Shown here piece by piece: positions 1-5,347 of a stretch of DNA of 8,946 nucleotides. The DNA is taken from assembly GCA_030598025.1 (NCBI GenBank), contig JAUVQS010000054.1, positions 1-8,946 of the forward strand. Reading direction: 5' to 3'. A program made the position numbers and the translations under genes. This DNA comes from Acidimicrobiia bacterium (GTDB lineage Bacteria; Actinomycetota; Acidimicrobiia; Spongiisociales; JAHEDJ01). Position 1 is the first letter of the stretch. Every line of letters starts with the position of its first letter. The notes below the pieces were generated by a model that was not told where the DNA came from, searched no databases, and was given only the letters and a program-made list of their open reading frames with translations.

Positions 1-518
1 ACTTCGCTGCGCGTGCCGTCGCGCTCGGGGATCGCCTGGAAGTCCGGGGCATGCACGATGGTGAAATCGGGCATGAAGGGTTCGATCGAGTCGTCGTGCT
101 GAAACGTGCGCGGCAGGCGGAACATGTTGCGGCAGAAATGCGCGTGCCAGGGGCTGGGGGTGATGGCCCGCACCGCCAGTCGGTAGTTCGTGTCGGCGCC
201 GGCGTAAACGTCCTGGATGTAGAGATCTCGCTCGGCGAGATGCTCTGTGACGCGGTCGTAGAGAGCCTCGTAGACCTCACTCTCGATCGGGTGGTTCACG
301 TCTCCCCACCAGATGTCGTTCTCGGTCTCGGGTTCGCGAACGATGAACTTGTCCTTCGGGCTCCGGCCGGTATACGGCACCGTGTTGACCACGAGCGGTC
401 CCTTGTGAGCCAGGCTTCCGAGGCCCTGTTCAAGGGCGTGTTCGACCAGAACCGGCGTCGAAGTGTCCCAGAAGACATCTGCTTGTGGTGTGATTCCGTG
501 GACTGATAAGTCCCTCAT
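1..518 (-). CDS. pckA: ATP-type phosphoenolpyruvate carboxykinase, N-terminal part (runs off left edge)
   Basis: Cytosolic enzyme converting oxaloacetate and ATP to phosphoenolpyruvate, CO2 and ADP, the entry step of gluconeogenesis. Only the first 172 residues are in the window; the family is usually about 530-540 residues, so the nucleotide-binding P-loop and metal ligands lie outside. Visible family marks are TGRSPKDKFIV at residues 50-60 (with the substrate-binding Arg), the acidic/aromatic stretch ENDIWWGDVN at 66-75, a DVYAGAD segment at 103-109 and the RAITPSPWHAHFCRNMF block at 117-133. The ATG at 518 is preceded by a GGAG ribosome binding site with 7 nt spacing, and the protein starts at the normal family position. 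It lies 73 nt downstream of the kinase gene on the same strand with no obvious terminator between, so the two may be co-transcribed. The motifs are those of the ATP-dependent family, not the GTP-dependent enzyme common in many Actinobacteria. Identification is secure; the operon is inference. Confidence 0.95.
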   Translation of the reverse strand, partial: MRDLSVHGITPQADVFWDTSTPVLVEHALEQGLGSLAHKGPLVVNTVPYTGRSPKDKFIVREPETENDIWWGDVNHPIESEVYEALYDRVTEHLAERDLYIQDVYAGADTNYRLAVRAITPSPWHAHFCRNMFRLPRTFQHDDSIEPFMPDFTIVHAPDFQAIPERDGTRSE

Positions 519-591
519 GCTGTCGCTCCAATTGCGGAAGACTCGGTGGGTGGACGGAAAGGCCGGAGGCGAGGATACCCGGCAGGACTCG

Positions 592-1233
592 TCATACGAA
601 CTCGACCTCGTAGCTCCGCGTGATCACGATGTCTGCTCGTTCAATGTGGGGCCCGATGATCTCGTGCTCGATCTCGAGGACCTGCTCGATGAAAGGGTCC
701 ATCGCCTCGCGTCCCCGCTTCTTCCGAGCGGCCATGGTCTCCAGACGGTTCCGAGCAATGAAGATCCTCGAGTCGACGTTATCGAGAAGGCTCGTATATG
801 TGCCCTCTGCTATCAGGACTTCGAGCCCGGCCAGCGACATCGTGTCGGACGCGATTGTGTCCTCCTCGTAGATCACCAGTGGCTTCTCGATCGAATCATC
901 GCCGGCGATCGCGGCCGCCAGGTGTTCGTCGAGCAGGTCGAGATGGACTTCGCTGGTGCCAACCCATCCGATGTCCGCCTGACGCGTCTCGTGGTTGGTA
1001 CGAGGTGGGTGCACGAAGTAGTCATCTTGTTGGAGGATTCCGGCAGAGATGTCGCGTCGGTCGAGTTCGTCTGCCAGCGCTTTGGCCGTCTCGGATTTCC
1101 CGCTGCCCGATTCGCCGGCAACCGAGATTGTGTATCGGCCAAGCTTGGCGGTGATCGCGGGTAGTAGGGCTTGAACGATGACCGACGCCGCCGACCGGTG
1201 GTGTTCTTCAACGATGATGATGTCGCCTCGCAC
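592..1233 (-). CDS. P-loop kinase of the uridine kinase/phosphoribulokinase-like group
   Basis: A 213-residue cytosolic P-loop NTPase that probably phosphorylates a small molecule; the substrate cannot be read from the sequence. Walker A is GESGSGKS at residues 40-47, following a beta strand (YTISVAGES). QQDDYF at 68-73 resembles the DDYY substrate loop of uridine kinases and phosphoribulokinases. A second strand ending in AEGTY (about residue 141) sits where the Walker B-like acidic residue is expected, and the Arg/Lys-rich stretch ARNRLETMAARKKRGRE could be the lid. About 30 residues precede the P-loop strand, more than in minimal uridine kinases. The start is GTG at 1233, chosen because a purine-rich GAGGAGGGG (complement of 1239-1247) sits 5 nt upstream. 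It precedes pckA by 73 nt on the same strand. Alternatives are an adenylylsulfate kinase-like or zeta-toxin-like NTPase; there is no antitoxin-like neighbour. The fold is confident, the exact function is not. Confidence 0.8.
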   Translation of the reverse strand: MRGDIIIVEEHHRSAASVIVQALLPAITAKLGRYTISVAGESGSGKSETAKALADELDRRDISAGILQQDDYFVHPPRTNHETRQADIGWVGTSEVHLDLLDEHLAAAIAGDDSIEKPLVIYEEDTIASDTMSLAGLEVLIAEGTYTSLLDNVDSRIFIARNRLETMAARKKRGREAMDPFIEQVLEIEHEIIGPHIERADIVITRSYEVEFV

Positions 1234-1346
1234 AGTTGCCCCTCCTCGGCCTGTTTCATGGCCAGGGTAACCGGGTATCGGGGGCGGATTACCGTCGTGG
1301 CCGACCGGATATCATTGGGGCATCGTCACAATCAGGAGATCTTCAA
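1234..1346. promoter_or_regulatory. Divergent promoter region between kinase and ferritin genes
   Basis: These 113 nt separate two divergently transcribed genes and must hold at least the ferritin promoter. A TATCAT hexamer at 1310-1315 could be a -10 element for ferritin, with TTACCG at 1289-1294 as a poor -35 only 15 nt away. The ferritin ribosome binding site AGGAG is at 1334-1338, 8 nt before the ATG. I see no clear Fur- or IdeR-type iron box, although the gene downstream would be an expected target. The promoter assignments are weak. Confidence 0.35.
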
Positions 1347-1856
1347 ATGCCGATCAATAGGAACCTTGAGGCAGCCTTCAACGACCAGATCAATCTGGAA
1401 TTCGCATCTTCCTATGCATACCTGCAGATGGCTGCCTTCCTCGATGAAGAGAACCTGCCCGGCATGGCGGCCTGGATGCAGCTGCAGGCGGAGGAGGAGC
1501 GCGTGCACGCCATGAAGTTCTTCGACTTCGTGCTGGAGCGCGACGGTCACGTTGAGTTGACGGCCATCTCAGCCCCCGGTTTGTCGCTGACGACGGCGCT
1601 CTCGGCTTTCGAGGCTTCGTTGGGGCATGAGCAGAAGGTGACCGCAGCTATAAATGATCTGTATGCGCTGGCAACCGACGAGCGGGACTTCGCTAGCTAT
1701 CCGCTGCTCAACTGGTTCGTTGAAGAGCAGATCGAGGAGGAGGCCACGGTGAGATTGATCGTCGAGCAGCTCAAGATGATCGGCGATGACCGCACGGCGC
1801 TCTTGATGCTCGATCGAGAGTTGGGCGCCCGTCAACCCGCCGCCGAAGGCGAGTAG
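1347..1856 (+). CDS. ftn: Bacterial non-heme ferritin
   Basis: A 169-residue iron-storage protein expected to form a 24-subunit cage that oxidises Fe(II) and stores it as mineral in the cytosol. The four-helix ferritin core spans residues 6 to about 155. All ferroxidase-centre ligands known from E. coli FtnA are found one position later: Glu18, Glu51, His54 (in EEERVHAMKF), Glu95, Gln128 and Glu131, with Tyr25 conserved. No Met ligand for inter-subunit heme is evident, so it is a ferritin, not a bacterioferritin. The reading frame is open further upstream, but ATG 1347 fits the family N terminus and has AGGAG 8 nt before it. The stop TAG abuts the stop of the convergent YhhN-family gene with no intergenic base. 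The gene symbol is generic (ftn or ftnA). Confidence 0.95.
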   Translation: MPINRNLEAAFNDQINLEFASSYAYLQMAAFLDEENLPGMAAWMQLQAEEERVHAMKFFDFVLERDGHVELTAISAPGLSLTTALSAFEASLGHEQKVTAAINDLYALATDERDFASYPLLNWFVEEQIEEEATVRLIVEQLKMIGDDRTALLMLDRELGARQPAAEGE

Positions 1857-2486
1857 TCAGACTCCGACGGTCCAGGCGAGGATTAGCTGCGACGCGTAGT
1901 ACAGCGGTAGACCCCAGACTCGGTTCGTGACCGATTCGATCACGAACTGGTTGCGCGCCACCGCCAGATCGGAGAGGAAGAACCCGATGGCTCCGACCAG
2001 AATCCAGGGAGTGGCGCCATCGGCGACTACTCCTGAAGCCGCGATGACCATCAGGCTGATGACGGCGACGTAGGCGAAGACGGGGCCGACCATGTCAGGA
2101 GACAGATTCGGGCGAAGCCAGCGCACAACGCTCGCGGCAGCCATGCCCACCACCAGCACTGCAACGAGAGTCCAGAGTGGATCGATGTTCAGCGTCATGA
2201 AGGCGATGACGTACACCACGTGGCCCGCAAGGAAGCTGACCAAGCCGGCCAGAAAGGCGGGGCGGGTCGATCCAAGCAGGAACAGATCTCCGAAGGCGGC
2301 CAGGATGAGGCCGGTGATCAGTACGCGACCGTAGGTGGAATCGAAGGCCCCGCGGTCGACGGCTGCCGCGATGAAGGCAAGTGATGCCACCGGTTTGGCA
2401 GCAAAACGAGCCGGCGACGCTCTCCATTCGGCCCAGACGAGTACCGCCACCGCAATCGCAGCGATAGCGGCGAAGATCCAGAACAT
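1857..2486 (-). CDS. YhhN/TMEM86-family integral membrane protein (putative lysoplasmalogenase)
   Basis: A 209-residue polytopic membrane protein with about eight hydrophobic segments covering most of its length. Family marks are the early KP at 31-32, GDLFLLG at 66-72, GLVSFLAGHVVY at 81-92, and near the C terminus FFLSDLAVARNQF (169-181) followed by PLYYASQ (194-200). Asp67 and Asp173 correspond to the two membrane-embedded aspartates proposed as catalytic in TMEM86. Characterised animal members hydrolyse the vinyl-ether bond of lysoplasmalogens; the activity of bacterial YhhN proteins is much less certain. Its ATG overlaps the TGA of the upstream AroQ-hydrolase gene by one base (TGATG), a normal sign of translational coupling, so the two should be made together. 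Its stop directly abuts the ferritin stop. Family assignment is strong; the enzyme activity is inferred. Confidence 0.87.
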   Translation of the reverse strand: MFWIFAAIAAIAVAVLVWAEWRASPARFAAKPVASLAFIAAAVDRGAFDSTYGRVLITGLILAAFGDLFLLGSTRPAFLAGLVSFLAGHVVYVIAFMTLNIDPLWTLVAVLVVGMAAASVVRWLRPNLSPDMVGPVFAYVAVISLMVIAASGVVADGATPWILVGAIGFFLSDLAVARNQFVIESVTNRVWGLPLYYASQLILAWTVGV

Positions 2487-3673
2487 CAGAGGGTCGACAG
2501 TCGATCGACGACCGCGGCCCAGGCGGAGCTTGACGGTGTGATGGGATCGAAGTGATCGGCACCATCGATCTCAAGGAGTTCAACCAGGGTGCCCGGATGT
2601 CGCGCCGCCTCGACGTAAGAGTGCGCAAATGAGATAGGAACACTGTCGTCACCGGTGCCGTGCACGACAAGGTGGGGGCGATCGGCTGGGAGAAGGTTCA
2701 TCGGTGAAGCCACCCGGTACGCCTCGGCGCGGGGAGCTACCCCCAGGAAGCCCGACACCGCGTCGTTGCCAAGATTGGAAGTCTCGGCCGTTTCGAGGTC
2801 TGTTACTCCGGCCAATGAGATGGCTGCTGCAGGCAATACGCGTGGGCCGGCTCCCGGGTCGTCTTCACCGAGGCGGTGCCGGTTGGCCGCCCACAGGGCG
2901 AGCTGGCCCCCAGCTGAGTGGCCGATCACGAAGACTCGCTCGAGATCCAGGTGGTTTTCGGCCGACAACTCGTCGAGGTGGTCGATCGCAGCGCCGACGT
3001 CTTGGAGGGTGGCCGGATAACCGCCGTCCAGTCCGACACGGCGGTACTCGATGTTCCAGGTAGCCCAGCCTCGATTCGTCAGATCGACCGCGATCGCTTC
3101 CATCGTGTCTCGGGTCCAATGATGTCGCCAGAATCCGCCGTGGATTAGGACAGCCACCGGGTGAGGCCCGCCGGTGTCGGGGAGGCGGAGATCGCCTTGG
3201 TGATCGGTTCCGGTCGCGTAGGCCAGAGTTCGAGGGGATCGCGCCGTTCTGTGGACGAGGTGGTCGATGGCCCAGCGGTACCCGTCGATACCACGACCAT
3301 AGATCGTGTAGACGCAGGCGGGAGAGACTACCGAGTGTGAACGCCAGGACTCCCGTTCTTTGACGTTCGATATGTGGACCTCGACGACAGGAAGCTCAAT
3401 CGCTTCTATCGCATCGTGCAGCGCATACGAGTAGTGGGTGAGTGCGCCCGGGTTGATCACAACTCCGTCGACAACCCCGCTCGCCTTGTGCAGACGATCG
3501 ATGAGCGCTCCCTCGTGGTTCGACTGGAACGTCTCGACCTCGAGACTGTGTACGGAGGCCCACTGCTCACACAACGCCTCCAACTCGGCGAGGGTTGTTG
3601 TCCCGTAGAGATCGGGGTCACGGGACCCGAGGAGGTTCAAATTGGGTCCATTGATAATCAGGATACGGCGCAT
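2486..3673 (-). CDS. aroQ: Fusion protein: type II 3-dehydroquinate dehydratase + alpha/beta hydrolase
   Basis: A 395-residue protein with two enzymes in one uninterrupted frame. Residues 1 to about 141 are type II dehydroquinase (AroQ; 3-dehydroquinate to 3-dehydroshikimate, shikimate pathway). The motif GPNLNLLGSRDPDLYG is at 9-24 and FQSNHEG at 49-55. The catalytic set seen in the M. tuberculosis enzyme is present one position earlier: Arg18, Tyr23, Asn74, His80, His100 and Arg111. Residues from about 150 to 395 are an alpha/beta hydrolase: oxyanion motif HGGFW at 178-182, nucleophile Ser253 in GHSAGG, Asp342 or Asp343 in HGTGDDSVP, and His374 in GADHFDP, so the triad looks complete. The hydrolase half resembles the esterase and kynurenine-formamidase-like proteins common in Actinobacteria; its substrate is unknown. 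The ATG at 3673 was chosen because AroQ proteins begin exactly there. The frame is open 30 codons further upstream, but those residues resemble no domain. No strong Shine-Dalgarno is visible; a perfect hairpin lies just upstream. It is coupled to the YhhN-family gene. Confidence 0.9.
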   Translation of the reverse strand: MRRILIINGPNLNLLGSRDPDLYGTTTLAELEALCEQWASVHSLEVETFQSNHEGALIDRLHKASGVVDGVVINPGALTHYSYALHDAIEAIELPVVEVHISNVKERESWRSHSVVSPACVYTIYGRGIDGYRWAIDHLVHRTARSPRTLAYATGTDHQGDLRLPDTGGPHPVAVLIHGGFWRHHWTRDTMEAIAVDLTNRGWATWNIEYRRVGLDGGYPATLQDVGAAIDHLDELSAENHLDLERVFVIGHSAGGQLALWAANRHRLGEDDPGAGPRVLPAAAISLAGVTDLETAETSNLGNDAVSGFLGVAPRAEAYRVASPMNLLPADRPHLVVHGTGDDSVPISFAHSYVEAARHPGTLVELLEIDGADHFDPITPSSSAWAAVVDRLSTL

Positions 3674-3682
3674 GATCTGACA

Positions 3683-3700
3683 GGCTACCGACCGGTAGCC
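3683..3700 (-). promoter_or_regulatory. Perfect 7-bp hairpin just upstream of the aroQ-fusion start
   Basis: GGCTACC at 3683-3689 and GGTAGCC at 3694-3700 form a perfect 7-bp stem around the 4-nt loop GACC. On the minus-strand transcript the hairpin ends 9 nt before the ATG at 3673, where the ribosome would bind; the only SD-like purines (GGTAG) lie within its 3' arm. It could be a translational control element or, as duplex DNA, a dyad operator. The function is inferred from position only. Confidence 0.4.
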
Positions 3701-3753
3701 CGCCGGGCACCCAATTCGGTCAGGTAAACCTTTCTTTCGGCCGATACGAGTAA

Positions 3754-3769
3754 CGGGTGTCACAACCCG
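3754..3769. promoter_or_regulatory. Small dyad in the sigma/aroQ divergent intergenic region
   Basis: CGGGT (3754-3758) and ACCCG (3765-3769) flank GTCACA, an imperfect dyad about 35 nt upstream of the sigma factor start. The region from 3674 to 3803 must carry promoters for both divergent genes. An AT-rich TATAT lies at 3775-3780. An AAC followed about 15 nt later by CGA is only loosely like an ECF autoregulatory promoter, and I do not call one. This is weak evidence for an operator. Confidence 0.2.
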
Positions 3770-3803
3770 CAGGGATATATGCGACGAGAGAGAGGCGTAC
3801 CGC

Positions 3804-4319
3804 GTGGTGCGGCACGTGGACGATATGCAGGTGGTAGCGCGGCCGGAGCGGTTCGACGTGTTCTATCAGCGTGAGTTTCGAGCGGTCGTCGGCCTCGCCT
3901 ACGCCCTTTCTGGAAGCCGTCTGGCGGCTGAAGATCTCGCGCAGGAGGCGTTCATGACGGCACATCAGCACTGGGAGAAGGTCGGGCGATACGAATCGCC
4001 TGGTGCCTGGGTGCGGCGTGTCGTTTCCAACAAATCCGTTTCCCTGTATCGGCGCAAGGCGGCCGAGGCCCGTGCGCTCGCCCGAGTAACTCTCGATCGC
4101 CAGTTGCCACTCCCGGAGTTGGGCGTTGACGATGCCGAGTTCTGGCAGACCGTACGATCTCTGCCGAGACGTCAGGCGCAGGCGATCGCCCTTCACTACC
4201 TGGAGGATCGTCCCGTCGCTGAAGTTGCGGCGATTCTCGGGTGCACCGAAAGCACCGCCAAGGTCCACCTCCACAAGGGTCGCAAGAACCTTGCCGATCG
4301 ACTGGGGGTGGCCGAATGA
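3804..4319 (+). CDS. ECF-type RNA polymerase sigma factor
   Basis: A 171-residue alternative sigma factor that would direct RNA polymerase to a stress- or envelope-responsive regulon. Region 2 spans roughly residues 17-85, including AAEDLAQEAFMTAHQHW for core binding and -10 recognition and AWVRRVVSNKSVSLYRRK. Region 4 spans roughly 117-168, with LPRRQAQAIALHYLEDRPVAEVAAILGCTESTAKVHLHKGRKNLADRLG-type sequence forming the -35 recognition helix-turn-helix. There is no region 3 and no C-terminal extension. The start is ambiguous: GTG 3804 (AGAGG 9 nt upstream) gives the quoted length, GTG 3807 is next to it, and ATG 3825 would drop seven residues outside any domain. The stop overlaps the next gene's ATG by 4 nt (ATGA), so sigma factor and membrane partner are coupled. 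The ECF class is confident; the subgroup and the signal are not determined. Confidence 0.93.
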   Translation: MVRHVDDMQVVARPERFDVFYQREFRAVVGLAYALSGSRLAAEDLAQEAFMTAHQHWEKVGRYESPGAWVRRVVSNKSVSLYRRKAAEARALARVTLDRQLPLPELGVDDAEFWQTVRSLPRRQAQAIALHYLEDRPVAEVAAILGCTESTAKVHLHKGRKNLADRLGVAE

Positions 4320-5233
4320 CTCTCGATCAGCGAGCCAGACAGGCAGCAGACGGGCTGAAATCGTCGGTCTCGGGCCACCCGCTTCTGATGATGAACCCGA
4401 CGCCGCAGAAGCCTCCAATGCTGACGCGGGCTCTTTCGTTTGCCGGTGCCTTCGCACTGGTCATCGTTGTTGGCTACATGATGCTTCAGACCAGCATGTT
4501 CGCTTCGGACGGTGATGAGACCGCCGAGACAACTCCAACGACGTCGACCGTGCCAACCACCTCGACGACCATCGGCACAACTCCGACCACGATCGAAGTA
4601 GTCGTCCCGCCGGTTCCGTCCGAGGGCGGAGGGGATGCCCCGGGTCAACCCGGCAGCGAAGTCCCGACCGCCGAACTCGCCGACACTGCACCACCCGCGT
4701 TCGCGATCACCTCGCCGGCCGATGGTGATCGCCTGAAGGAGGCTGCCGTCACATTCGCAGGAACAACGGAACCCGGTACCACTGTGGCGGCCGGGCCATA
4801 TGAGGCGTCGGTCGCCGACGACGGATCGTGGTCGATCGTGTTGATGCTGAACGAGGGCGGTAACAGGGCCTCGTTCACCGCGACGGACGCGGCCGGGAAT
4901 GTCGCGGAGGCGTCGATCTTGATCTACTACGACAAGCCCTTGGAAACGCCGAAGCCGCCCCCCGGCGAATGGGTCTTCACGGCTCACGCGACTTACGGCG
5001 AGTGCGCGCTGATCCCGCCCTACGATGAGTACTACGGAACTGCCGCGCCGGGTACCAAGATTCTCATCACCTCTGATTTCGGCTCGGGCTCAACCGTTGC
5101 CAATGAAGCGGGGGAGTGGTGGGTGAAGGTCGAGTTCCCAAGCGCCCCGTACGGCAAGGTCTTCTCCGTCAGAGTCAAGAATGAGACAACCTATGAGAAG
5201 TTCTTCTTCGAGTTCGTGAGTCTGGCGGGGTAG
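4316..5233 (+). CDS. Single-pass membrane protein with two Ig-like domains, probable anti-sigma partner
   Basis: A 305-residue protein whose ATG overlaps the sigma factor stop by 4 nt. Layout: a short cytosolic N terminus (1 to about 35), one transmembrane helix (about 36-57), a Thr/Ser/Pro-rich low-complexity linker (about 65-125), then two extracytoplasmic beta domains. Domain 1 (about 126-206) has the Ig-like pattern ITSPADGDRL, GTTEPGTTV, SVADDGSWSIVL and FTATDAAGN, as in bacterial Ig-like domains of secreted proteins. Domain 2 (about 215-305) repeats it more loosely: GTAAPGTKI, TVANEAGEWWVKV and FSVRVKN. There is no HxxxCxxC zinc motif and hardly room for a normal anti-sigma domain, so a role in restraining the sigma factor is inferred from coupling and topology only. 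The N terminus faces the cytosol by the expected topology. The linker style is common in Acidimicrobiia. The protein could instead be a sigma-regulated surface protein. Confidence 0.85.
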   Translation: MTLDQRARQAADGLKSSVSGHPLLMMNPTPQKPPMLTRALSFAGAFALVIVVGYMMLQTSMFASDGDETAETTPTTSTVPTTSTTIGTTPTTIEVVVPPVPSEGGGDAPGQPGSEVPTAELADTAPPAFAITSPADGDRLKEAAVTFAGTTEPGTTVAAGPYEASVADDGSWSIVLMLNEGGNRASFTATDAAGNVAEASILIYYDKPLETPKPPPGEWVFTAHATYGECALIPPYDEYYGTAAPGTKILITSDFGSGSTVANEAGEWWVKVEFPSAPYGKVFSVRVKNETTYEKFFFEFVSLAG

Positions 5234-5246
5234 ACATTCTGGATAT

Positions 5247-5285
5247 TCCCCCCGACGGTGCCGGCTACGCCGTCACCTGGGGGGA
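5247..5285. terminator. GC-rich hairpin between convergent genes (possible terminator)
   Basis: A T plus six C (5247-5253) pairs with six G plus A (5279-5285). After a 4-nt bulge, GACGG (5254-5258) pairs with CCGTC (5270-5274) around an 11-nt loop; GGTG/CACC is an alternative inner pairing. It lies 13 nt after the stop of the Ig-domain gene and before the stop of the convergent oxidoreductase gene, which is a terminator's position. There is no U-tract on either strand, so it is at best a non-canonical terminator. Confidence 0.5.
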
Positions 5286-5347
5286 CTATCCGCGAGCTCA
5301 CGGGCGGTGTTGTGGTTCCCGACGGCTGACGACTCAGAGCTCACCGC

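Noticed and set aside
463..1164. Plus-strand open frame of 233 residues opposite the kinase gene
   Set aside because: The opposite strand encodes an intact Walker A kinase with a good ribosome binding site; the plus-strand translation shows no domain.
1234..1346. Fur/IdeR iron box upstream of ferritin
   Set aside because: I looked for the dyad expected of an iron-responsive operator and saw no convincing match.
3674..3763. N-terminal extension of 30 residues on the AroQ fusion
   Set aside because: AroQ proteins begin at the MRRILIINGPNLN position; the extra residues resemble no domain and occupy the divergent promoter region and hairpin.
3720..4457. Minus-strand open frame of 245 residues opposite the sigma factor
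   Set aside because: It covers the divergent promoter region and the ECF sigma gene, whose domain evidence is strong; no protein family is recognisable in the antisense frame.
4196..4987. Long minus-strand open frame opposite the sigma and Ig-domain genes (263 residues)
   Set aside because: Arg/Gly-rich composition with no recognisable domain; it lies across two well-supported plus-strand genes and is a GC-rich antisense shadow.
5294..5344. 8-bp direct repeat GAGCTCAC (5294-5301 and 5337-5344)
   Set aside because: Too short and isolated to indicate a target-site duplication or operator; nothing resembling a mobile element lies between the copies.
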